Origin: Methylococcaceae bacterium UBA6146
GTDB taxonomy: Bacteria > Pseudomonadota > Gammaproteobacteria > Methylococcales > Methylomonadaceae
Direction: 5' to 3'
NCBI GenBank assembly: GCA_002422395.1
Contig: DIUY01000001.1
Span: 186,001 to 250,000 of the forward strand
DNA: 64,000 bases
The notes beneath the pieces were generated by a model. That model was not told the DNA's origin. It was given only the letters and a program-made list of their open reading frames with translations, and searched no databases. A program made the translations under genes and the position numbers. Of the stretch, positions 39,626 through 46,574 are shown piece after piece. Each line of letters begins with the position of its first letter. The stretch's first letter is position 1.

Positions 39626-40096
39626 CTACTCAAACTTTTTCGGCAAATTATCAAAAAGAGTCGAGTTTGGCATTTTTCCCGACAGGTTATAAATTTCTAC
39701 ATTGCCATTGTGATTGCAAGTCCACACTTCTTTCGCGCCTTGTTGCAGATAAAGGTTTATTTTTTCATTGATTTCTTGTTTTGAATTGGCGGGCGATAAA
39801 ATTTCCACGCATAATTCAGGTGCAGATTGATAAGGTGTTGCCAAGCCGTTTTTTGAGAAAAAATCATTTGTTCCCCAAGCCACATCGGCGACTTTTACCC
39901 CTTTAGGTGTATCAATTGAACATGCGGTGATGACTTTACCTATTTTGTTGCCGCGTAAAAAAAAAGCGATTTCAGCCTGTAAAAATCCGTGTTGATTGGA
40001 AGCGGGTGACATCACGATTTGTCCGTATTCATTGAGTTCGATTTTGTAAGGTAAATCGCTTAAGCTTTTGTCGTTTAACACGTCTGACCATTGCAT
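39626..40096 (-). CDS. Uma2-family endonuclease-like protein
   Basis: 156 residues. The DUF820/Uma2 fold is seen in YKIELNEYGQIVMSPASNQH, VADVAWGTNDFF, PELCVEILSPANSKQEINEK and YLQQGAKEVWTCN; the acidic VEILSP segment and preceding D form a PD-(D/E)XK-like centre. Uma2 proteins are often multi-copy and tied to mobile regions; the in vivo role is unknown. Repeat copy C lies just upstream. Confidence 0.9.
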   Translation of the reverse strand: MQWSDVLNDKSLSDLPYKIELNEYGQIVMSPASNQHGFLQAEIAFFLRGNKIGKVITACSIDTPKGVKVADVAWGTNDFFSKNGLATPYQSAPELCVEILSPANSKQEINEKINLYLQQGAKEVWTCNHNGNVEIYNLSGKMPNSTLFDNLPKKFE

Positions 40097-40120
40097 TTTT
40101 TATACCTCGGTATTTTTTAA

Positions 40121-40270
40121 GGAAAACTACGGCTGTAAATATGCCGCGCTAATGTCGGTAAAAATCATCCGGCATGGCTGTTAAATTTCTTAAACCGGAC
40201 GTCTGATTAACACAAAAACAGTGTAATGCGTAGGCTGTGGTGAGGTAACGGACTCCAACCTACGTGCTGA
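40121..40270. repeat. Dispersed island repeat, copy C
   Basis: Matches copies A and B over about 110 bp (GGCTGTTAAATTTCTTAAAC), then keeps only a reduced palindrome (GTAGGCTGTGGTGAGGTAAC and CCAACCTACGTGCT). Its far end supplies the stop of the higA remnant. Confidence 0.83.
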
Positions 40271-40445
40271 TTGAATCGGGGGCAGAAATGGGGAATTGTT
40301 TGGCTTCGTAGCTTTCAACCAAAGTCACCCAAATATCCAGTGCGTCACCTTCGGGCGTGTTGAGTTCGGCATCCATCAGACTCATCACAACAGCCAAGGC
40401 GGCTTGATAATCACTGTCATTTTTATCGGGAAAATGTTCATATTT
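40260..40445 (-). pseudogene. HigA-like antitoxin remnant
   Basis: An open frame without a start codon reads KYEHFPDKNDSDYQAALA then SLMDAELNTPEGDALDIWVT, LVESYEAKQFPI and a stop. The pattern LMDAE..TPEGD.LD....LVE.YE is the N-terminal part of COG5499-type HigA antitoxins. The methionine and first residues are missing, and the helix-turn-helix C-terminal half is cut off where repeat copy C begins. No HigB partner is left beside it. It shares its 5' boundary with the neighbouring PIN gene's stop codon. Confidence 0.75.
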
Positions 40446-40850
40446 TTAAGCTCTACTGTGCCAATGCTGCATCATCAATGGGCGAATTTTAGCAATCACC
40501 AAAAAATCATTATCGTCATGGAGCAATATCAAGCCATTTTCTAATGCAATTTGGGCAATACAACAATCAATGGGGCTACGCACTGTCAAGCCCTGACGGC
40601 GTAAATCAAAATACAGCCGTGCTGCCGCCTGCCAGGTACTGGGTTTTGGTTCAATATAGAATTGCCCTTCAAGATAGCCACTCAGTGTGCGCCATTCTTT
40701 TTCATCACGACAACCTTGGAGTAATTCCAATTGAATAAATCGGGTCAAGACAACTTTTCGCCCATTGATCCATTCTTGAATCCGCTGTGATTCTATACCT
40801 TGTTTATCCCTGAAAACATGAATCCAGATTGAGGTATCAATCAAAATCAT
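40446..40850 (-). CDS. vapC: PIN-domain toxin VapC
   Basis: 134 residues beginning MILIDTSIWIHVFRD, followed by TRFIQLELLQGC, RSPIDCCIAQIALENG and LLHDDNDFLVIA. All four PIN acidic positions are present (D5, E in QLELL, D in SPIDC, D in HDDNDF). It overlaps vapB by 14 bp. Confidence 0.94.
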   Translation of the reverse strand: MILIDTSIWIHVFRDKQGIESQRIQEWINGRKVVLTRFIQLELLQGCRDEKEWRTLSGYLEGQFYIEPKPSTWQAAARLYFDLRRQGLTVRSPIDCCIAQIALENGLILLHDDNDFLVIAKIRPLMMQHWHSRA

Positions 40851-41049
40851 GACGCATCGCCCGTGCCGCTTTGTGGTCATAATCTTTATCTAATTCCAAT
40901 TGCCCTGCCAATTGGAATAAATCCTTTTTTTGCCGATTCTGTACTAATTCTTTAAGGGCCAGATTGATTAATTCCCGCTTGCTGCTGATACCCGTCAAGC
41001 TAAGTGCTTCATTGACTAATTCATCATCTAATACAATATGAGTGTGCAT
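40837..41049 (-). CDS. vapB: VapB antitoxin
   Basis: 70 residues, MHTHIVLDDELVNEALSLTG then SSKRELINLALKELV, the ribbon-helix-helix VapB (DUF2191-type) pattern. The C-terminal RAMRHDFD is a typical toxin-binding tail. 14-bp overlap with vapC. Confidence 0.93.
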   Translation of the reverse strand: MHTHIVLDDELVNEALSLTGISSKRELINLALKELVQNRQKKDLFQLAGQLELDKDYDHKAARAMRHDFD

Positions 41050-41083
41050 AATGGTGTCCTTAATTGTTTTTTTACATGCCAGT

Positions 41084-41287
41084 TCATGAATTCAGAAACT
41101 TTTCATCCGTCATTTTAAAATCGTACCCAATGGCAAATTCCACTTTGCCTTTTAACAACCCTAACGGCCTTTTTTTAACGGTTTGGTTTTTTAAAGACAA
41201 CACAAAATTTAGCGTGGCTTCCACTTTATCCAGCGGCAACGTGTGTATTTCTGTTAATACGGCTTGTTCTATTTCGGCTCTGTTCAT
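41084..41287 (-). CDS. Orphan antitoxin-like protein
   Basis: 67 residues, MNRAEIEQAVLTEIHTLPLD then VEATLNFVLSLKNQ, and a tail RPLGLLKGKVEFAIGYDFK that resembles the antitoxin at 37338-37565. The next gene downstream is vapB, not a toxin, so no partner remains. A short piece of the island repeat (41301-41326) lies just upstream. Confidence 0.72.
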   Translation of the reverse strand: MNRAEIEQAVLTEIHTLPLDKVEATLNFVLSLKNQTVKKRPLGLLKGKVEFAIGYDFKMTDEKFLNS

Positions 41288-41298
41288 GGCTTTTTTCG

Positions 41299-42666
41299 TT
41301 ATGGAAAACTGCGGCTGTAAATATGACTGGAGAACTTTAGTAAAAACTCAGACTGGGCATAATCAAAGCAATAAAATGTGTAATGCCTTGATATGTAAAC
41401 TTGATTGGGATTACGATTATTCTCTACAGCTTTATCTTTTTTATCATCGTGTTCAGAAGTCAAAAACCAAAACGAATGATAAAGACCAGTTATAAAAAAA
41501 TCATCGCCTTTTGCTTTTAATTTAGTTTTATCGTTTTGTAAGTCATGCAGTATGTTATGAACCTGAATCCTCTTGGTTCTCTCATTAAAGTATGAAACAT
41601 ACTGCTTTACCAAAGGAATCCGTTTTTCTTTAACGATTAATTCAGACGCTTTAAACGCTTCGCTTTCCTCGCTTTTGTTGAACAACAAAAACAGATTTTT
41701 TTCATAATTCTTTACATCAACGCCTAAATCGAAAATTGCCCGCATATTACAAATGAACAAATAAGCAACGTCTTGTTCAGTCAAATTATTGAAAATAGCT
41801 GTGGAATTATGCGCCATCCAATTACGGGTCATTTTCATAATCCATGAAAATGCCAATGTCGTTTGGTCATTATCTATTTTTTTAGGTTCAACTGATTCTT
41901 CCCATTCATGCGCTAATATTCTGATAAAGAGTTTATACAATGTAGCTTTATCACTAGGTTCACGCAGAGGTAAAAAGTTTTCTAATACTTTCAAATAATC
42001 ATCTATATCTAAAAAAGCTGGCTTTTTTTCATCAGCACTGAATTTATCAAAACGTAATTTTTCTTTTAATTCCTTTAATTGCCTACAGCCCTCAATAATC
42101 CCCCGCCGTAATTTAAGGTAATCTGACGCTTGCTTTTTAATCCATATTCTTAAGTTTTCATATTCAGCGTCTTTTTTCTCAAACGCCTTCACTTCTGGAA
42201 TATAAATTGCGCTACATTTTTCCTTAAAATCATCAATTGAATTTTTTTCACCCGTCATAAAACACATTAATTCAGCGGGGACACCTAAATGAATTAAATC
42301 ATTAAAAATATAAAAACCGCCGTTTTCGTGAAACTTGCTTTTATCTGTGTAAGGTGCGGGTATGTCTTTTTCTAAATCGACATGCTCACCATTGTCTAAA
42401 CGCACATCAATAATAACGGCATCAATTTCATTGAGAATGGCATGATTTTCTTTAAATTCGGCATAATCAAAATAATTCCGACATAAATAAAGGGTATGCA
42501 GGCTTTTTTGTTGTGTGCAAAATTCGTTTAAATCGGATGGTTTAGTTTTCAGGCTAAATAAATCATTATCCCACGTATCAAAACCTAGTAACTCGCCAAA
42601 CATTTGATTTAAAATATTTTTTCCTGCTTGCAAGCCACCAAAGTCTTCAATCCAAAGTATATTCAT
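41299..42666 (-). CDS. Receiver-like protein with HEPN-type RxxxxH motif
   Basis: 455 residues. Residues 1-180 resemble a receiver domain: ILWIEDF (E7, D8), the acceptor-like AVIIDVRL (D87), then FMTGEKN (T138) and a lysine-rich AFEKKDAEYENL. A 30-residue acidic insertion follows D87. Residues about 240-330 are helical with HEWEES and KMTRNWMAHNS; R281 and H286 give the RX4H spacing of HEPN ribonucleases. The rest (330-455) is unrecognised. The gene begins 4 bp after the kinase-like gene stops, so they form one operon. I infer that the kinase controls this protein's HEPN domain. Detocs-type defence effectors share the receiver-plus-effector plan, with a different effector. The HEPN call rests on one motif and needs structure-based support. 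Confidence 0.65.
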   Translation of the reverse strand: MNILWIEDFGGLQAGKNILNQMFGELLGFDTWDNDLFSLKTKPSDLNEFCTQQKSLHTLYLCRNYFDYAEFKENHAILNEIDAVIIDVRLDNGEHVDLEKDIPAPYTDKSKFHENGGFYIFNDLIHLGVPAELMCFMTGEKNSIDDFKEKCSAIYIPEVKAFEKKDAEYENLRIWIKKQASDYLKLRRGIIEGCRQLKELKEKLRFDKFSADEKKPAFLDIDDYLKVLENFLPLREPSDKATLYKLFIRILAHEWEESVEPKKIDNDQTTLAFSWIMKMTRNWMAHNSTAIFNNLTEQDVAYLFICNMRAIFDLGVDVKNYEKNLFLLFNKSEESEAFKASELIVKEKRIPLVKQYVSYFNERTKRIQVHNILHDLQNDKTKLKAKGDDFFITGLYHSFWFLTSEHDDKKDKAVENNRNPNQVYISRHYTFYCFDYAQSEFLLKFSSHIYSRSFP

Positions 42667-42670
42667 GTTA

Positions 42671-44278
42671 TTAGCCTTCTAATAAGGTTTTATGCAGTTT
42701 TAATTCTGCGCTAAATGTGTGTTCATTTGCAGAGCAATTAAATTGCGCCTGTTCGCCTAATAATTCAATCAGGCGATTAATAAAGGCGAGTCCTTTATGT
42801 GTGCCGGCTAATTGGCTGCTGGCGTTAGCTTTGCAGGCATTTTTAACGCTGAAAATATAGTGTTCTGGTTCCATGCGCCAATTAATTTGAATTTTTCCTG
42901 TACCGCTCCAGTATTTTAAAGCATTGAGGATTAATTCTGAGCTGATGGCAAACATTAGCGAGAATTTAATTTGATTTGCGCCAAATTGCACGGTGCTTTT
43001 TTCGATAGTGACTTCAACCGCAGTGATGGATTGAAGCCAGTGGTAGAATTTTTCGACATCGCGTTGATTTACGTCCAACGGCAAAACCTGTTCAATAAAG
43101 GCTTTGCGGGTGGGTTTGATTAATTCGCCTTGATTGTTTATCAGTTTGCGTAATCCTGTGGCATCTTCCATAAAGATGATACGGTTGAGTGATTGGCGCA
43201 ACGCGGCGGCGATAAACCATTCGGGACTTGCATCGCCCGTGTTGTCATGTTGCCAAGCGCGTTTAAATTCTTCGGTGTCGTAAATGGATTGTTTAAAGGT
43301 GTCTATTAAACAATCGGTTAACGTGAGGGTTGAGAACAACGCGGTAATTTCGTTAATGGCTTCGTAGTGTTTTTGGTTGCTTTCGTAGTCTTCACTGCCT
43401 AATAAGCGGATGGCTTGTCTGAGTGATTCTGGGGCGGTAGCGAGAGCGTTACGCATGGTGTGGGTAAAGAACGACAGCATTTCCTTTTCTTTTTCTTCAA
43501 TCTGCTTATCCTTTTCTTTAGACTTTTTTATTTCAGAAATCAGTAATAAATAAATATTTTTATCTTTTTCATTAATAAACGCTAAATAACTTTTAGCCTT
43601 TTCAGTATCTCTAAGAGCTGCCAAACATATTATGAAGGCTTTACGCGCTATTTCATTCTTATCTTCAGGATAATTAGAATATTCGATAGCTTTATCTAAA
43701 TCATCTAAAGCTGATTTATAATTTATTGGCTTTATATTTATATTGTATTTGAAGCGAATGAGATAGCTTTCTGCACAAGGAGATTCATAAGACATTGCCT
43801 CATCTAAATCTTTTATAGCCAAGTCATATAGATTATTTTTAGCATAACAACGAGAACGAGAAAAATAAGCCCCAATAAAAAAACCACTAGGCTCATAATC
43901 AGAAAAATTAATTATTTTGGTGTAACACTCTATAGCTAAGTTGTATTCTTCTGTTTTTTCATAATGACGCCCTATTTCAATATAAGACTCACAATATTTA
44001 TCTGCTAATTCACTATCAGCATCAATATAATAATTTATGGCTAAATCAAAATTATTTCTTGCAAAATCATAAAATTCTTTTTCCTTGTAACATTCGCCAA
44101 GCCTAAAATAGGCCTCGCTAAATAAATGGTCAATTTGAATAGCTTGTGTAAAAAAACTAATAGCTTCATCGAATTCTTTTCTATCAAAATATTCAATTCC
44201 TCTGTTAAACAACTCTTTAGCATCTTTAGTGTTTTCTTCTAGCTGTTTATTTACCGATTGTTCTTCTAAACTTACCAT
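42671..44278 (-). CDS. TPR-repeat histidine-kinase-like sensor
   Basis: About 535 residues from the ATG at 44278, which has GGAG eight bases upstream; a start at 44341 is open but less supported. Residues 17-240 are TPR-like repeats (AISFFTQAIQIDHLFSEAYF and others). A short coiled coil leads to the H-box-like EMLSFFTHTMRNALA (H273). The C-terminal GHKL ATPase has N-box SSELILNALKYW (E448, N452) and GTHKGLAFINRLIELLG (491-508). No membrane segment or signal peptide is visible, so it is a cytoplasmic sensor. This TPR-plus-kinase plan is that of DtcA-type defensive kinases. Noticeably AT-rich relative to the genes outside the island. Confidence 0.82.
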   Translation of the reverse strand: MVSLEEQSVNKQLEENTKDAKELFNRGIEYFDRKEFDEAISFFTQAIQIDHLFSEAYFRLGECYKEKEFYDFARNNFDLAINYYIDADSELADKYCESYIEIGRHYEKTEEYNLAIECYTKIINFSDYEPSGFFIGAYFSRSRCYAKNNLYDLAIKDLDEAMSYESPCAESYLIRFKYNINIKPINYKSALDDLDKAIEYSNYPEDKNEIARKAFIICLAALRDTEKAKSYLAFINEKDKNIYLLLISEIKKSKEKDKQIEEKEKEMLSFFTHTMRNALATAPESLRQAIRLLGSEDYESNQKHYEAINEITALFSTLTLTDCLIDTFKQSIYDTEEFKRAWQHDNTGDASPEWFIAAALRQSLNRIIFMEDATGLRKLINNQGELIKPTRKAFIEQVLPLDVNQRDVEKFYHWLQSITAVEVTIEKSTVQFGANQIKFSLMFAISSELILNALKYWSGTGKIQINWRMEPEHYIFSVKNACKANASSQLAGTHKGLAFINRLIELLGEQAQFNCSANEHTFSAELKLHKTLLEG

Positions 44279-44350
44279 TTCCTGTTCTCCATCACACGCG
44301 ACCACACATCGCACACATTTATTCTCATTCACACAAAACAATGGCGCGAA

Positions 44351-44463
44351 TTACACCACATCTACTCGAATAGCGATATTTAACGCCTTGCGGATTTCCT
44401 CCAGATACGGCTTTTAGCTTTTTGTTGTAGCTTAGAAATTGCCAAGGTGTTTTGTTCGGTCAT
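44351..44463 (-). pseudogene. Frameshifted remnant of a small protein
   Basis: Reads MTEQNTLAISKLQQKAKSR, then requires a frameshift to continue YLEEIRKALNIAIRVDVV and stop at 44351. The second half resembles the end of the neighbouring hypothetical protein (LEDIAKALNERIKIEC), so it may be a damaged paralogue. Nothing else was found between 44279 and 44568. Confidence 0.45.
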
Positions 44464-44568
44464 GGTTTTTACCTTTGGTTTTTGTTGTTTTGATGCGGTG
44501 TTTTGCTTAAGCCTAAACAGGCTTATTGTCCTGAGTTTTTGTGTTGTGGTTTTAATCCTTGTTGCCCA

Positions 44569-45153
44569 TCACCGTTCCATACATTCAATCTTTATCCGCT
44601 CATTCAACGCCTTGGCGATGTCTTCCAACATCATTTTGGCAGTGATTTTGTTAATGTGCGTGGTGATATACCAACCGTCGCACTGCCGTTGTGATTGATA
44701 GCCGTTGGCTTTTGTCCTACTAACCAGCGGAGTCTTGGCAACGATTTTATTCAATTCCGCCACCCGCTCCAGACCAAGCACTTTCAGGGTTTTAACAAAC
44801 GTATCCTTGATGGTGGATTCTTCAATGATCTGGCCTGCCACCGAAACCCGTAAATGTTTGCCGTCATGCTTGCGGGTGATTTTTTTGTCGCGCTTGTACG
44901 AGCTGGTTTTTTCAATAGGGTGTGGCGGATATTTGGTGTGGAAGTTAGTCACTGCGGTTTTGATGTCGGCTTCTAACGCTTGCAGTTTTTTGCAAGCTTC
45001 CATGCTGTCGGTCACTTGCGAAAAATCGCCGCTAAACATGGCTTCCTGCCCGACAATTTTCAAATCATCGGCGGCGTAGTGCAGCGCGGCGAACAAATCG
45101 GTGAATTTGCTGGTGACGGTTTCTGGCAATCGGGTCATGTTTTTGTTCTCCAT
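44569..45153 (-). CDS. Hypothetical protein
   Basis: 194 residues, no signal peptide or membrane span. The N-terminal half is α-helical (FTDLFAALHYAADDLKIVG), the middle is basic (SSYKRDKKITRKHDGKHLRV) and the C-terminus has DGWYITTHINKITAKMMLED, a β-hairpin plus helix that could bind nucleic acid. I recognise no family. Its last helix is echoed by the frameshifted remnant at 44351-44463. Confidence 0.6.
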   Translation of the reverse strand: MENKNMTRLPETVTSKFTDLFAALHYAADDLKIVGQEAMFSGDFSQVTDSMEACKKLQALEADIKTAVTNFHTKYPPHPIEKTSSYKRDKKITRKHDGKHLRVSVAGQIIEESTIKDTFVKTLKVLGLERVAELNKIVAKTPLVSRTKANGYQSQRQCDGWYITTHINKITAKMMLEDIAKALNERIKIECMER

Positions 45154-45386
45154 GTGTCACGTTGGGTTAATGGCAAGCGCAAATCGCTGGACGCCATGAT
45201 TTTTAAATTCTGGGCAATTATGGGTTTGTGAATACAGACTTACCGCGCTTGACCCGCCCTTCACAACATGGTGTGTAGTATCGGCTAAAAAACGGTGGGT
45301 GTAATGGGAGAACTGTGGGAGTTTTTTGCTGGTTACCAAGTTGGAGCTTGGTAAGCCAAGTCTTAGAAGCTTTAGCTTCGAATGCC

Positions 45387-45474
45387 GTAGGGTGGATTCG
45401 CGTCAGCAATCCACCCTTTTAAAGCGCCGGCGTTTCGTTGGGCATGGCGGTTTGCTAACGCGAAACCGCCCTAC
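45387..45474. repeat. GTAGGG palindromic element, copy 1
   Basis: 88 bp. The left end GTAGGGTGGATTCGCGTCAG is an imperfect complement of the right end (CTAACGCGAAACCGCCCTAC). A direct copy lies at 46461-46546. Around it, 45154-45631 contains no gene but has further small hairpins, such as TTACCAAG/CTTGGTAA near 45333-45354. Confidence 0.8.
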
Positions 45475-45631
45475 TTGAGCGGGACGGGATTTGCTATCCC
45501 GTTCCAATTGTTTTAACAATACTCGACAGTAAGGTATAACGTCATGGGCGGGTTGAATAACTCGTAAGGCGGAATAGCGGAGCGTATTCCGCCGAATGAT
45601 TTAAAATAAAACTTACAATGCGAGGTATTTT

Positions 45632-45874
45632 ATGCAAGCAATTGAATTACAAGCCCAACTGATTGAAGAAATCAAACAAATTCCAAGTGACAAACTCGCT
45701 GAAATTTACGATTTAATCCATTATTTTCGGCTTGGTTTGTCGCAAGCACCACAACCTCAAAAAACAACGGCCAATTTAGACCCGAAAAACCGCTTCTTTG
45801 AGCATTACATTAATGACCCGATCAAACTCAAGCAATTTGTGCCGTTAAGTCGTGATGATATTTATGAGCGATAA
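45632..45874 (+). CDS. Antitoxin-like protein of a PIN pair (DUF2281-like)
   Basis: 80 residues, MQAIELQAQLIEEIKQIPSD then KLAEIYDLIHYFRLGL and a tail ending LSRDDIYER. The N-terminus matches the antitoxin at 37338-37565 (MQAIEL). It overlaps the PIN gene by 11 bp. GCGAGG lies about ten bases before the ATG. Confidence 0.82.
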   Translation: MQAIELQAQLIEEIKQIPSDKLAEIYDLIHYFRLGLSQAPQPQKTTANLDPKNRFFEHYINDPIKLKQFVPLSRDDIYER

Positions 45875-46277
45875 CATCTTTATTGATAGCAATATCTGGT
45901 TGTACGCACTGATAGAAGATGACGGCTTTGAAAAACATCACAAAGCAAAACAGCGTATTGCTAATATGGAAAACATCATTATCAGCACGCAAGTAGTTAA
46001 TGAAGTGTGTGTGAATTTATTGCGTAAAGGCAGAAAAGATATGCCTTATATCGCGCAATTTATTTCAGAATTTACGGCGGCTTATCAAACTGTAGCGCAG
46101 ATAACAGAGGATTTAATCACTGCGTCAACGATTCGCGCTGATTATCATGTTTCCTATTGGGATAGCTTGATAATTGCCAGTGCATTGCGGGCTGATTGCC
46201 ATATTTTGCTTTCAGAAGATATGCAAGACGGCTTGTATGTATACAATCGTTTGCAAATACAAAACCCATTAAAGTAG
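45864..46277 (+). CDS. PIN-domain toxin
   Basis: 137 residues from MSDNIFIDSNIWLYALIEDD. D8 opens the PIN site; ISTQVVNEVCVNLLRKG holds the second acidic residue, and HVSYWDSLIIASALRADC and LSEDMQDG the last. The only toxin-antitoxin pair of the island on the plus strand; its neighbour on the left is a MITE. Confidence 0.9.
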   Translation: MSDNIFIDSNIWLYALIEDDGFEKHHKAKQRIANMENIIISTQVVNEVCVNLLRKGRKDMPYIAQFISEFTAAYQTVAQITEDLITASTIRADYHVSYWDSLIIASALRADCHILLSEDMQDGLYVYNRLQIQNPLK

Positions 46278-46460
46278 ATAACCATGAAAATCTAACGTTT
46301 CTAAGTGCCGACAATCAATCAAAACCGTTCCAGCCCTCCACTGCTAAATTTCAGCTAGGCTGTTAATATGCTGAGGGTTGATTCCATCGGAAATCCTTCA
46401 ATTGCTACGACCGAATGAATTGCTTGCCTATTTTCGGCAATACGCCGCCCCATAGTGCCA

Positions 46461-46546
46461 TAGGGTGGATTCGCGTCAGCAATCCCCCTTTTAAAGCTCC
46501 GGCGTTTCGTTAGGCATGGCGGTTTGCTAACGCGAAACCGCCCTAC
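46461..46546. repeat. GTAGGG palindromic element, copy 2
   Basis: Directly repeats 45387-45474 with a few substitutions (AATCCCCCTT for AATCCACCCT). The two copies bracket the 45632-46277 toxin-antitoxin pair. The rest of 46278-46574 holds no gene. Confidence 0.8.
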
Positions 46547-46574
46547 GATGTTTCGATGTGTTGGGGTTCGTTCC

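Noticed and set aside
37641..41326. Integron gene-cassette array with attC sites
   Set aside because: The repeats separate toxin-antitoxin modules as attC sites would, but no GTTRRRY/RYYYAAC cores are consistently placed and no integrase gene is in the window.
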